Shown here: positions 40,910 to 49,974 of the stretch, one piece after another
Position numbering within the stretch: position 1 is the first letter of the stretch
Layout: each line of letters starts with the position of its first letter
DNA from: Ruminiclostridium papyrosolvens DSM 2782
Lineage (GTDB): Bacteria; Bacillota; Clostridia; Acetivibrionales; DSM-1351
Length of the DNA: 64,000 bases
Assembly: GCF_029318685.1 (NCBI RefSeq)
Contig: NZ_CP119677.1
Span: 1,977,001 to 2,041,000 of the forward strand
Reading direction: 5' to 3'
Notes under the pieces: generated by a model
The model's database searches: none
Told to the model about the DNA's origin: nothing
What the model saw: only the letters and a program-made list of their open reading frames with translations
Position numbers and translations under genes: made by a program

Positions 40910-41296
40910 ATGAGAAAACATAAATTCAGAGGCAAGAGAGTAGATACGGGTGAGTGGGTGTATGGGTGCTACATAAAAGTTACTCCATATAAAGATAGTG
41001 ATGGACATAGGATTTGCACTCAGGATACTTGGCTCATAATTCCTGTTATCCCGGAAACAGTAGGACAATACATAGAAACCATAAATGGGCATGAAATATA
41101 TCATCACGACATTGTGAAAGCCTATAAATACGGAGATACAGAAACTAGTCCATTTATATACGATATAACATATAGAAATGGCACATGGTGGTTTGGAAAT
41201 TGGACTTGGATTGAATTCTTACAATCATTCAGATGTGTTGAAGTTATCGGCAACATACACGACAATCCGGAGATGATGGAGGTACCTCATGAATAA
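40910..41296 (+). CDS. YopX-family protein
   Basis: A 128-residue protein matching YopX: KFRGKRVDTGEWVYGCYIKV, IPVIPETVGQYIETINGHEI, YHHDIVKAY and VEVIGNIHDNPEMM. These proteins are abundant in Firmicutes phages, beta-rich, of unknown function. GGAGGAGG precedes the ATG. Confidence 0.9.
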   Translation: MRKHKFRGKRVDTGEWVYGCYIKVTPYKDSDGHRICTQDTWLIIPVIPETVGQYIETINGHEIYHHDIVKAYKYGDTETSPFIYDITYRNGTWWFGNWTWIEFLQSFRCVEVIGNIHDNPEMMEVPHE

Positions 41297-41858
41297 CGAT
41301 AAGCCACTTTTTGATGTATCAAAAATAGTTATGGATAAAACTGTGCTTTATAATTCGCTTTCAGGTAAAACTTTTAGAGCAGCAGTTGGACAAGTTGACA
41401 ATATGGTCCTATTCTTATTACAAGATATAGATACCGGGAACATATATGTGATTGACGAAATTGAAATTGACAAAGAGAATAAGCCTGAAAACATAAATCC
41501 ATACTTCTTCGGACACCCGCATAACGGTACAAGTATACATAGCCCACAAGACAACATACTATCCCTTAAAATACGTCTACCCAACAATGAAGTAGCCATA
41601 ATTGACGATAAAAAAGTTGCAAAAGTCCAGGAGATTCCTGACTTAATACCGTTTTTTACTGAGCTTGTTACCTTCCACACTGACTATTCCACGGGACAAG
41701 TAAAGTCATTACCCACTATTTACGGCATAACTAAAACTAAAAAGTGTGTTAGGCAGCTTCGAGAACTTCGTATAATGAGGTCTAAAAGGTCAAGGAGAGT
41801 AAGCCAATATGTACTAATGGATGGGGTTTACAAGGTGGAGGAAGAAGGAGGAATATAA
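41289..41858 (+). CDS. Hypothetical protein
   Basis: A 189-residue protein overlapping the YopX stop by eight bases. It is mixed alpha/beta (TFRAAVGQVDNMVLFLLQDI, NNEVAIIDDKKVAKVQEIPD) with a basic C-terminal section (LRIMRSKRSRRVSQYV). Not recognised. Confidence 0.6.
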   Translation: MNNDKPLFDVSKIVMDKTVLYNSLSGKTFRAAVGQVDNMVLFLLQDIDTGNIYVIDEIEIDKENKPENINPYFFGHPHNGTSIHSPQDNILSLKIRLPNNEVAIIDDKKVAKVQEIPDLIPFFTELVTFHTDYSTGQVKSLPTIYGITKTKKCVRQLRELRIMRSKRSRRVSQYVLMDGVYKVEEEGGI

Positions 41859-42185
41859 GTGAAGATGGAGCAATATTATGATGCTGCTACTAGTAAAGAT
41901 GTATACGTTACAAAAATAAGTGAGCAAGAAAAATATCAAAATTTATATGAACCTATAATGCTGACTGTGATTGAAAAAGTAGCACACCAAATAGCTTGTG
42001 ATATTTTGGAAAAAAACTATTCTGAAATAGTTAGCAAAATTTCACCAGATGCAATAGCAAATATGGCAATTGCAGAAGCAGGAGCTAAAATTCATGAAAC
42101 ATTAAACAAAAAACTACCAGACAAAATATTGGAAATAGAAAAAACACAACAAAAATATATAAACAGGGAATCTTCGGAGGTTTAA
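41859..42185 (+). CDS. Hypothetical helical protein
   Basis: A 108-residue protein, GTG start with GGAGGAATATAA upstream. Long amphipathic helices (VIEKVAHQIACDILEKNYSE, AKIHETLNKKLPDKILEIEK). Not recognised. Confidence 0.6.
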   Translation: MKMEQYYDAATSKDVYVTKISEQEKYQNLYEPIMLTVIEKVAHQIACDILEKNYSEIVSKISPDAIANMAIAEAGAKIHETLNKKLPDKILEIEKTQQKYINRESSEV

Positions 42186-42192
42186 CAAAATT

Positions 42193-42540
42193 ATGAAAAC
42201 ACTTAACGAAATCATTGAACAATGTAAAACCAACGGCAGACCAGAGTATGACGAATTGCGGTATTCAGTTCTGGTAATGACTGGAATACTAAATCTTGTA
42301 AACAGTGAATTAACAAAGCTTTACGTCAAAGGTGAAATGCCAAATGAATTTATACGGAAATTAAAGCTTGATGGCGGTATATGCTCAATGTATGGAAAGG
42401 CCTTGAATAAATCTCCAAAGGAATACCTTGGATGGAATAATGACCCTGAAAACCCGGCATATCAAAAGTTTTATGCTATGGGAAATAAGCTACTAGATAA
42501 AGTCATTAAGAAGATGGAGGACAGCAATGAAAATACCTGA
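42193..42540 (+). CDS. Hypothetical protein
   Basis: A 115-residue protein (LNEIIEQCKTNGRPEYDELR, VLVMTGILNLVNSELTKL) with TCGGAGG upstream. All-helical with a polar end; similar proteins occur in Firmicutes phage accessory regions. No motif recognised. It overlaps the metallopeptidase-like gene by 14 bases. Confidence 0.6.
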   Translation: MKTLNEIIEQCKTNGRPEYDELRYSVLVMTGILNLVNSELTKLYVKGEMPNEFIRKLKLDGGICSMYGKALNKSPKEYLGWNNDPENPAYQKFYAMGNKLLDKVIKKMEDSNENT

Positions 42541-42835
42541 GAAAGTAAGAATTGGATATATGGATTATGATGTAATTCAGACTGAAAACAATTTGTGTCT
42601 GGAGGGTAGAGAATGTCTAGGAATTATTCATTATGAAGATGCAAAAATAGAACTCAATACAAACCGAAATATTCAGAAACAGCAGCAAGCATTTCTACAT
42701 GAAGTTGTCCATGGAATAGTTAGGGATAGAGGTATTGAATGGGGAGAAAACAATGAATTGTACACTGATGAAATAGCAAAAGGCATTTACTGCTTAATCA
42801 GAGATAACCCCGAAATATTTAAGGAGTGTGAGTAA
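42527..42835 (+). CDS. Small HExxH metallopeptidase-like protein
   Basis: A 102-residue protein with a gluzincin-type helix, QAFLHEVVHGIVRDRGI (HExxH), preceded by IIHYEDAKIELNTNRN. The compact fold and motif fit the ImmA/IrrE-like or SprT-like small phage metallopeptidases. ImmA-type proteins cleave repressors, but no repressor is adjacent; the target is unknown. Confidence 0.75.
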   Translation: MKIPEKVRIGYMDYDVIQTENNLCLEGRECLGIIHYEDAKIELNTNRNIQKQQQAFLHEVVHGIVRDRGIEWGENNELYTDEIAKGIYCLIRDNPEIFKECE

Positions 42836-42961
42836 ATGAAATGTTTTCTATGGCTCAAACATAAAGTCCGGTACAAGAATGGCAAAGGTTACATATGTAT
42901 AAGATGCGGTAAAACCGCTCTTGAATGTCAAAAAGATGAAAGGAGGAAAGCCGATGCCTGA
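42836..42961 (+). CDS. Tiny zinc-finger-like protein
   Basis: 41 residues (KNGKGYICIRCGKTALECQK) with one CxxC pair plus two more cysteines, enough for one zinc. AAGGAGTG precedes the ATG. Not recognised. Confidence 0.55.
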   Translation: MKCFLWLKHKVRYKNGKGYICIRCGKTALECQKDERRKADA

Positions 42962-43229
42962 AACTGATTTATACCAGTTGGCAATAAAAACAATGGATAA
43001 AAAGTGGGAAAATGAATTAATGGAACATGATGAAATAGTCCAATACATGAAATCATACGGATTCACACAAGTTTCTCCACTGATAAATAATCCCGGGCGT
43101 TATTTATGCATTACCAAAGAAGGCATAGCTTTAATTACAAAAGATGGTAAAAACTTTGAGCTAAGTGAAGAAATAACCAAAATAAAGCAACATATTCTTA
43201 GCCAACAAAATGAAGGGAGAAAAGCATAA
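42954..43229 (+). CDS. Hypothetical protein
   Basis: A 91-residue protein (DEIVQYMKSYGFTQVSPLIN, PGRYLCITKEGIALITKDGK) with AGGAGGAAAG upstream of the ATG at 42954. It looks like a small winged or beta-hairpin fold. Not recognised. Confidence 0.6.
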   Translation: MPETDLYQLAIKTMDKKWENELMEHDEIVQYMKSYGFTQVSPLINNPGRYLCITKEGIALITKDGKNFELSEEITKIKQHILSQQNEGRKA

Positions 43230-43495
43230 TGGGAATGGGAAATGAAAATTTATGTGTAGCAGTAGATTGCAAATCTGAAAACCTTAGTAAACTTGCAGAT
43301 AGTGTAGAAATCAAGGCATGTGACATTTTGAATGGTGTTGTATCCATCTACTCGAAGCTGTTTACTGGGACACAAGAAACAAAAGGCAATGCACCGGTAT
43401 CAAACGGTGCAAGTATTTTAATGTCTATTAAAAGAACAGACGAAACACTTGCTCAAGTACTACATGCGTTAGCCACAATTGAAGATAACTTATAA
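43229..43495 (+). CDS. Hypothetical protein
   Basis: An 88-residue protein (NLSKLADSVEIKACDILNGV) sharing one base with the previous stop codon; AAGGGAGAAAAG lies upstream. Mostly helical. Not recognised. Confidence 0.6.
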   Translation: MGMGNENLCVAVDCKSENLSKLADSVEIKACDILNGVVSIYSKLFTGTQETKGNAPVSNGASILMSIKRTDETLAQVLHALATIEDNL

Positions 43496-43507
43496 GGAGA
43501 AGAGTAC

Positions 43508-43966
43508 ATGATTTTTAAACAAGCATTTGAAGCAATGAAACAAGGAATGGCAGTAAAACTTCCAAGTTGGAAAGGTTACTGGAAATGGCAAGACGGCACA
43601 ATCAAGATGTATTGCAAGGACGGAAGGATACTAGATATAAGAGAAAGCGAAGAAATGCTTTTTACTTTAACCAATATCTGTAGTGATGAATGGGAAGTAG
43701 TCGGAGAGATACCTACAGACCTGAATATCCAGACATTCACATTTGGTGAAGCAATCAGGAATATGAAAAATGGTAAAAAGGTAGCCCGTAAAGGTTGGAA
43801 CGGTAAAGGAATGTGTTTACAAGCGCAAATTCCTGATGAACACAGCAAAATGACATTCCCTTATCTTTACATGACAATACCTGACTGCTCAGAAGGAATC
43901 AGAAAACTTCCTTGGCAACCGGCACAAGTAGATGTATTTAGTGAAGATTGGGTTATAGTAGAATAG
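43508..43966 (+). CDS. tad2: Tandem DUF2829 protein, Tad2-like anti-Thoeris candidate
   Basis: A 152-residue protein made of two related halves. The second (FGEAIRNMKNGKKVARKGWN, GKGMCLQAQIPDEHSKMTFP, ending SEDWVIVE) carries all the hallmarks of DUF2829/Tad2, the phage protein that sequesters the signalling molecule of Thoeris defence. The first half (FKQAFEAMKQGMAVKLPSWK, ending SDEWEVVGE) keeps the same frame of residues but has diverged. AAGGAGAAG precedes the ATG. Inhibition of Thoeris here is inferred from the family. Confidence 0.8.
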   Translation: MIFKQAFEAMKQGMAVKLPSWKGYWKWQDGTIKMYCKDGRILDIRESEEMLFTLTNICSDEWEVVGEIPTDLNIQTFTFGEAIRNMKNGKKVARKGWNGKGMCLQAQIPDEHSKMTFPYLYMTIPDCSEGIRKLPWQPAQVDVFSEDWVIVE

Positions 43967-43974
43967 GAGGACTT

Positions 43975-44079
43975 ATGTTGACAAACGTATTAGCTTTTAT
44001 TATTAGCGTTGCAATGCTTGAAGTATACAGCAGAATTACAATGAAACAAAGATGTCGTAATTGTCAGAAGAGTAAATAA
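43975..44079 (+). CDS. Very small membrane protein
   Basis: 34 residues: one hydrophobic segment (NVLAFIISVAMLEVY) then a basic cysteine-bearing tail (MKQRCRNCQKSK). AGGAGG upstream. Last gene of the accessory cassette. Not recognised. Confidence 0.5.
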   Translation: MLTNVLAFIISVAMLEVYSRITMKQRCRNCQKSK

Positions 44080-44100
44080 AAACTACATACTCAAGGGACT

Positions 44101-44135
44101 AACAGCACCGGGACGGATACTCGGTGTTGTTTTTT
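44101..44135 (+). terminator. Terminator ending the accessory cassette
   Basis: AACAGCACCG pairs with CGGTGTTGTT over ten bases, followed by six T. TTTTGACCAT follows at 44139. Confidence 0.8.
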
Positions 44136-44214
44136 ATATTTTGACCATCTGAACATATCCTGTCTGATATCCTACAATTGACTTCAATATTCACACTATA
44201 TACCTCCTATTCAT

Positions 44215-44244
44215 GAGCTTACCTTCGGGTAGGCTCTTTTTTTT
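44215..44244 (+). terminator. Second terminator before large terminase
   Basis: GAGCTTACC pairs with GGTAGGCTC (one G-T), followed by eight T. TTTTGACCAT follows directly at 44241. Confidence 0.8.
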
Positions 44245-44335
44245 GACCATTCGTATTGCTGATTTGTTGCAGTATGTAAATATGAAATCTGGCTTCTGAG
44301 TAATCAGCAGAAGAATATGGGGGGTGGTTCATCCG

Positions 44336-45820
44336 GTGGCTAAACAAAGAAAACCAACACCAGGGCAAAAACAAAAGGAAACAATTATTACATTAACTGA
44401 AAAGCAAGGAATTTTTGTTAATTGTGAAGCAGACGAAGTTTTATATGGTGGAGCTGCCGGGGGTTAACTGGGCGGAAAAAGTTTTGTTCAGTTGGTTGAT
44501 GCTATGATTTTTGCTATCAACCACCCCGGAAGTAAGCAGTTGATACTGCGTGAAACATTTCCAGAGCTTGAACGTTCGTTAATAATGACTTCCTTGACAA
44601 TGTACCCTAGCGACCAATTTCAGTATAATGCCGGGGAACATAGATGGTATCACCTGAATGGCAGCACAATTGAATTCGGGTACTTGGAAAGCTATACAGA
44701 TGTGTCTAAATATCAATCTGCGGAATATGACATTATCCGAATTGATGAAGGTACGCATATGGATGAAGCAAGAATCACGTATATGAAATCCCGTATTCGT
44801 GGTGCCAACGGTTATCCAAAACAAATGAAAATATCAACAAATCCGGGAGGCATAGGACATAAGTTCCTTAAAAAAAGGTTTAGAATCGGGGTTGAAAATG
44901 AAAACGAGATATTCACAGATTATGTTGGCAAGGATAAAAACGGCGTTGATAGGTATATAACACGATGCTACATTCCGGCAAAAGTGTACGACAACATATT
45001 CTTAATGGAGAAGGACCCAAACTACATAACAAACCTTATGCAGTTACCTGAACGTGAAAGGGATGCCTTGCTAGAAGGCTCATGGGATATATTTGACGAC
45101 CAAGCATTTCCTGAATTTGACCCGGATATACACACTTATGACCCAGAAAAGACGTTTAAGAATGGGCAAATTCCTAAACACTGGAAACGATGGCGGTCTG
45201 CTGATAATGGGTATGACGACCCATTTGCTTTTTATTGGCACGCTATAGACGAACATGGACATGTATGGACATATCGTGAATACACCCGTAGTGAGAAAGA
45301 CCCCAAGGTAGCATATAAAGACCAAGCTGCGGAAGTTGTTTCCCGGTCAACATACCTAAACGAAGAAACGGGATTATTAGAACCAGAAAAAATACTATAT
45401 ACAGTTATTGGACATGATGCTTTCTTTTCGAATGAAAGGTTAGATGCAAAGAGTATTGAGGAATTTTACAACGAGGGAGGTCTATACGGCTTTGTCCCAA
45501 CTGCTACGGACCGTAAGCTAAGAACTATAGTTGCACACGAATATTTAAAACCTTATTTTGATGAGAATATTGGGAAAATGACAGCTAAATGGCATATATC
45601 AAAAAACTGCAAGGTATTAATTGAGAAATTACCGGATGCAATTAAAGACCCAAAGGATAATGAAAAGTATTTAGATAAAGACGACCACCAGTTAGATGGT
45701 GCATTTTACGGAATATTATCGCACCATTCCAAAAAAACCAGACCATTACCGAGCGAAAAAACCGAGCTTCAAAAGCATAAGGAAAAAGCATTAAAAAAAT
45801 TAAAACGCCAGAGGCGATAA
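44336..45820 (+). pseudogene. terL: Large terminase subunit interrupted by an in-frame TAA
   Basis: The frame from GTG 44336 (GGGGGGTGG upstream) to 45820 would encode about 493 residues, the normal size of a large terminase. The N-terminus ends in LYGGAAGG, then TAA at 44465-44467, then LGGKSFVQLVDAM in the same frame: the stop lies inside Walker A. Removing the three codons TAA-CTG-GGC restores GGAAGGGKSF. The rest is intact: Walker B IIRIDEGTHMD, nuclease aspartates in DNGYDDPF, GHDAFF and HQLDGAFYG. As read, only a fragment starting at 44492 without the ATP site could be made. Confidence 0.85.
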
Positions 45821-45834
45821 GGAGGAATAAACCC

Positions 45835-46323
45835 ATGTTAGAAATTAAAAAGTTTCCGCACAAACACAAATGTCAAGTAAGAAGCTGCAAGAATCTTGAC
45901 GTATACACAATTGGTGAAGAAAACGAACACCCGGCATTTACACAGTTATACTGTAAGGACACCTTACTTGAAATGGCAGAGGTTATAAATCAGTTCTTTT
46001 CTTCTGATGGAGAAACAAAGCGAATCAATCCGGAAGAACTCCAAGCTAGAATTGATGAATTAACTTCCCAAAACGAAGAGTTGCAAAAACAAGCTGATGG
46101 ACTTGAACAGATTAAGGCAGAATTTGAATCTGCAAAAGCTTCAGCTGACTTATTCAAGGAAAAGTTGGGTGAACTTGAATCTGAGAACGAGAAACTTAAA
46201 AAAGAAAACAAGTCTCTTAAAAAGAAAGCGGAAACCGTTGAAGACAAGAAAACCGACTCTAAAACGGAAGAAAGCCCGGTAAATTCCAATGAAGGGAAGA
46301 ACGCAAATGGAGACAGCAATTGA
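45835..46323 (+). CDS. Coiled-coil virion-region protein
   Basis: A 162-residue protein. The first 50 residues hold a cysteine pattern (HKCQVRSCKNLDVY, TQLYCKD), then one long coiled coil (residues about 70-135, ELTSQNEELQKQADGLEQIK) and a polar tail. GGAGGAATAA precedes the ATG. It lies between terminase and portal, where small head-assembly proteins are encoded. Not recognised. Confidence 0.65.
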   Translation: MLEIKKFPHKHKCQVRSCKNLDVYTIGEENEHPAFTQLYCKDTLLEMAEVINQFFSSDGETKRINPEELQARIDELTSQNEELQKQADGLEQIKAEFESAKASADLFKEKLGELESENEKLKKENKSLKKKAETVEDKKTDSKTEESPVNSNEGKNANGDSN

Positions 46324-46624
46324 AAAAGCACTTAAACAGATAAAAGGTAAATCTGTAAAGGTTGATAAAATTGAAGAACCAAAAAAGAGTAAGAGTAAAG
46401 GTGACCCAATTGTTTATTCATCCGACCCACGACCCACCCTATACTTGGACGATAAGGAATTTACATCAATTCCAAAACTTACAGTTGGGGATAAGGTTGT
46501 ACTAGTAGTCGAATGTGAGGTAAAGAGTGTCAGCAATTATTCAAGGCTTGATGATAAGAACAAACCTAAACAATCATATAACTGCGACCTTGCCATTAAT
46601 GCTATTTCGGACATAACGGGGTGA
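46307..46624 (+). CDS. Hypothetical protein between terminase and portal
   Basis: A 105-residue protein; helical lysine-rich start (EKALKQIKGKSVKVDKIEEP) then beta-rich (DKVVLVVECEVKSVSNYSRL), suggestive of a capsid-decoration or small OB-like fold. The ATG at 46307 follows GAAGGGAAG and overlaps the previous gene by 17 bases. Confidence 0.6.
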   Translation: METAIEKALKQIKGKSVKVDKIEEPKKSKSKGDPIVYSSDPRPTLYLDDKEFTSIPKLTVGDKVVLVVECEVKSVSNYSRLDDKNKPKQSYNCDLAINAISDITG

Positions 46625-46630
46625 TAAGCC

Positions 46631-46819
46631 ATGCAGACAATCATCATAGTATTTTTGTGTGTTGTAATCTTAGTACAAAATATAACTCACAGGATAGAAC
46701 GTAAAGACCTGTATAACCGCATTATGGCAAATGACCTTACGGAGTATAATCAAAAGCCAATAAAGCATAAGTCAGTGAAATGTGCAATCAGAAAAAACCA
46801 TGATGGAAGGAGGGAATAA
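46631..46819 (+). CDS. Small membrane-anchored protein
   Basis: 62 residues: N-terminal span (TIIIVFLCVVILVQNI) and a basic tail (KSVKCAIRKNHDGRRE). It ends one base before the portal start. Not recognised. Confidence 0.55.
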   Translation: MQTIIIVFLCVVILVQNITHRIERKDLYNRIMANDLTEYNQKPIKHKSVKCAIRKNHDGRRE

Positions 46820-46820
46820 C

Positions 46821-48803
46821 TTGAAATTATTAGACTATTTCAAAGACCTATTCAGTAATAAAAATCCTATTGACGATAAATTAACTGAAAATAGCTATTA
46901 TAATACAGTTGAAGTTGAAGAAGTTGTATCTTTTCTTAAAAAAGAATTTAAGCGGAGGCAAGAAGATAGAAGACCTTTTGAACTCCAATGGATTCTTAAC
47001 ATGAACTTCCTAAATAACAACCAATATTGCGATATTAATCTTACAGCCGGTGAAGTATCGCAAATTAGTAGGGATTTTGAATGGGAGGAAAGGGAAATAT
47101 ACAACCATATAGCCCCTATTTATGAAACCAGACTAGCAAAGCTCTGTAAAATTGCTCCTTCCCCTCATGTTATTCCTGCAAATTCTTCAACAAAATCTCA
47201 GGCTGCCGCTAAAATGAGTAAATGTATACTTGAAGGTGTTGACAAAGACCAAGACATGCAGAAAAAAAGGGCTACTGCCACGGCGTGGAGCGAATTGTGC
47301 GGTTGTGTTTTTTATGGTGACAGATGGGAATCTGGTGAGGGAAGGCCTCTGTTTTACGATGAAAACGGCAATATAATACACGAAGGTAATCTTGAAAAAG
47401 ATGTTATTACTGCATTTGAAATATTTCCGGACAGTTCTTTTTCACAGGGGATTACAGGCTGCGAAAGCATAATAAGAGCAAAAGCCATTAAGGTTAATAG
47501 TATATATGATAGGTGGGGCGTAAGAGTAAAAGGCAGAGAAGTAGATGTATTTACCCTTGACCAAACAAATGTTGGTGTAGGTGGATTTAACCGTAATTCC
47601 GTGGTATCTCAGTTCAAATCAACAAAGATAGAAAAGGCTGAAATTGTTATTGAGTACATGGAACTACCAAATAGACGGCATCCAAAAGGCTTACACATAA
47701 TCATGGCCGGAGATAATTTACTTCATTATGGTGAGTTTATATATCGGGTTGGAAACGATGGCAAATATGGATTTCCCTTGGTGATGCAAGTTTGTGTTGA
47801 AACACCCGGACGATTCTGGCCTGTTAGTATCATTGAAAGACTAATACCTATTCAAAGAAGTTTTAATGCTTTAAAGAATAGAAAAAAGGATATATTAAAC
47901 CGTAAAGCAATAGGAAATTGGGCTGTAGAGGATGATGGAAATGTAGATGTTGATGATTTAGAGGAAGAAGGTTTCTACCCTGGGAAAATACATTTCTACT
48001 CACGGGGAGGAAAACCACCGCAAGAAATACAAAACCGTTCTTCAATAACAGATTTTGATGTTGAGGAACAAAGGTTATTAGACGAATTTACAACAATCAG
48101 TGGAGTATCTCCATTTGCTTCACAGAGCCTGCCCCCTACCGGGAGTAATAGCGGTGCTACACTGGAAAAAATCAAGGAATCAGACGATACAAGAATAGGG
48201 CTTACCGCTGAGAATATCAATATTGCTGCTATAGCCAGTTATAAAATTGACTTGAGAATGTATCGGCAATTTGCAAAGACTCCAAGGCTCCTGAGACATG
48301 TAGGGAAAAATGATGAAGTGCAAATAATCGAATGGCAGGCAAGCGACCTTACTTCCGATGATATCATTATCGAAAAAGAAGACGAACTCAGTCAGACCCC
48401 GGCACAGCGTAGACAAATGGTTCTTGACTTACTACAATACAAATTATTTTCAAATGATACAGACCCAAAAATAAGAAATAAAGTTATTAATCAATTGCAA
48501 ATGGGTGACTGGGAGAATGTTGACGACATAGAAGATGCACATGTCAGTAGGGCATTAAGAGAAAACATGTTTATTAAACAGGGAAAACCTATTCAAGTTA
48601 AAGAATATGATATGCACGACCTACATATTCAGGAGCATAACAGGTGGAGGCTTGATGTAGATTTTGAGGAATTTGAAGCAACTCAGCCGGAATTGGCACA
48701 AGCCTTTAATCAACATGTAGCCGAACATGAAGCATTAGCACAACAAAAAGTGCAGCAGCTCATAGCAATACAACAAGGACAGCAATTACAACAGGCTCAG
48801 TAA
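46821..48803 (+). CDS. Portal protein (P22-type)
   Basis: A 660-residue protein forming the dodecameric ring through which DNA enters and leaves the head. FLKKEFKRRQEDRRPFELQW, then NNNQYCDINLTAG, IPIQRSFNALKNRKKDILNR and the C-terminal region GVSPFASQSLPPTGSNSGAT have the layout of P22-like podovirus portals; the last ~40 residues are glutamine-rich (barrel-like tail). The TTG at 46821 is preferred to the ATG at 46782 because GGAAGGAGGG lies directly before it. Confidence 0.85.
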   Translation: MKLLDYFKDLFSNKNPIDDKLTENSYYNTVEVEEVVSFLKKEFKRRQEDRRPFELQWILNMNFLNNNQYCDINLTAGEVSQISRDFEWEEREIYNHIAPIYETRLAKLCKIAPSPHVIPANSSTKSQAAAKMSKCILEGVDKDQDMQKKRATATAWSELCGCVFYGDRWESGEGRPLFYDENGNIIHEGNLEKDVITAFEIFPDSSFSQGITGCESIIRAKAIKVNSIYDRWGVRVKGREVDVFTLDQTNVGVGGFNRNSVVSQFKSTKIEKAEIVIEYMELPNRRHPKGLHIIMAGDNLLHYGEFIYRVGNDGKYGFPLVMQVCVETPGRFWPVSIIERLIPIQRSFNALKNRKKDILNRKAIGNWAVEDDGNVDVDDLEEEGFYPGKIHFYSRGGKPPQEIQNRSSITDFDVEEQRLLDEFTTISGVSPFASQSLPPTGSNSGATLEKIKESDDTRIGLTAENINIAAIASYKIDLRMYRQFAKTPRLLRHVGKNDEVQIIEWQASDLTSDDIIIEKEDELSQTPAQRRQMVLDLLQYKLFSNDTDPKIRNKVINQLQMGDWENVDDIEDAHVSRALRENMFIKQGKPIQVKEYDMHDLHIQEHNRWRLDVDFEEFEATQPELAQAFNQHVAEHEALAQQKVQQLIAIQQGQQLQQAQ

Positions 48804-48817
48804 GATATTCTTTCCAT

Positions 48818-48850
48818 AAAAGTACTCAAAATAATGAGTGCTTTTTCTTT
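48818..48850 (+). terminator. Terminator between portal and scaffold
   Basis: AAAAGTACTC pairs with GAGTGCTTTT (one G-T) followed by TCTTTTT; TTTTGACCAT begins at 48849. It splits the late operon, so scaffold and capsid may have their own promoter. Confidence 0.75.
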
Positions 48851-48914
48851 TTGACCATCCGCACATTTACTTTGTTTTACTCTGAAAACAAGAAATTTAT
48901 TGCGGAGGTATAAC

Positions 48915-49955
48915 ATGAAAGAAAAAAATATCGACACACGCACACATGACCTAATACTCAATTATCAGCTTTTTGCTGAACCTAGCAATCAGAGCCAGAA
49001 TCCAGAAGATGGACACGCTGCTCTTAATGTTAGTCAAAGAATTGCAGCAATACTAAATAGTGCGTCCGATAACAATCAACCAACAAATCAAGTTCAGCAG
49101 CCAACAGGTGAGGGAAATCAAGCATCGGCTCCTACAGATGGTACACAAAATCAACAGCCCTCACAATCTGCGCAGTCTGCTTCACAAACTCCTGCACAGA
49201 ATACCGACACTCCACCATCAAGTGGAACCGGGGAACCAAGTACTGGAACAGGGAACGAACCTGTAGTACCTGAAAAGCGTTATAAAGATGTTCAGGCTTG
49301 GGCAACAAGATTGAGTCAGGAAAATTCACAGTTAAAACAGGCTATTGAACAGTATCAGCAGCAACAGCAAACTTCACAGCCTCAAACACAGCAGCAGGAA
49401 CAAACTATTGACCCACAGGCTTTCTTGGATTCGCTTTACGAAAAACCTCAACAGGTTTTAGGTGGGGTGGCAAAGTCGGTAATCGATAAGGAATTGGCAC
49501 CCATCATTGACTTTGTAAAGAATCAAATGAAAGTTGACAGTTGGGGTAACGCTTTAAAACAGTTTCGAAGCAGTGTTCCAGATTATGCAGACAATGAACA
49601 GTCCATTATTCAGTACATTAATGACAATGGCCTTGGGGATAGTGACAATCCAGATATTGTTTTAAAAGATGCTTACATAGCTGCAAGACAACAGAATTAC
49701 CAACCTCCGCAACAGGTAGACCCAACAAGCTACCTTCAAGATGAAGATTTTGTAACTCAGAACATACTTAGCAATCCAGATATTGTTAACCGTGTTATAA
49801 AAGCTCAGGCCGAAAAAATGCAGCAAGGACAACCACCAGTTTCCATAGCATCAACAGGCGGTCAACCTATTGCTACACCAGTTGAAAAGCCTAAGAACAC
49901 AGATGAATTTAGAGCTAGAGCACGGGCAATATTAGGTGGAAATTTTGGTGGATAA
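48915..49955 (+). CDS. Scaffolding protein
   Basis: A 346-residue protein, very rich in Q, N, P and S with acidic stretches and a helical C-terminus (AEKMQQGQPPVSIASTGGQP, then TDEFRARARAILGG). Low complexity, absence of catalytic motifs and position just before the capsid gene mark a scaffold that guides procapsid assembly and then leaves. GCGGAGGT precedes the ATG at 48915. Confidence 0.8.
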   Translation: MKEKNIDTRTHDLILNYQLFAEPSNQSQNPEDGHAALNVSQRIAAILNSASDNNQPTNQVQQPTGEGNQASAPTDGTQNQQPSQSAQSASQTPAQNTDTPPSSGTGEPSTGTGNEPVVPEKRYKDVQAWATRLSQENSQLKQAIEQYQQQQQTSQPQTQQQEQTIDPQAFLDSLYEKPQQVLGGVAKSVIDKELAPIIDFVKNQMKVDSWGNALKQFRSSVPDYADNEQSIIQYINDNGLGDSDNPDIVLKDAYIAARQQNYQPPQQVDPTSYLQDEDFVTQNILSNPDIVNRVIKAQAEKMQQGQPPVSIASTGGQPIATPVEKPKNTDEFRARARAILGGNFGG

Positions 49956-49974
49956 CTAAAAGGAGTGAAATAAT

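Noticed and set aside
44465-44467. Genome-wide stop-codon reassignment to explain the terminase TAA
   Set aside because: Many intact genes here (for example the giant virion gene and ssb) end at TAA with sensible C-termini and downstream starts, so TAA is used as a stop.
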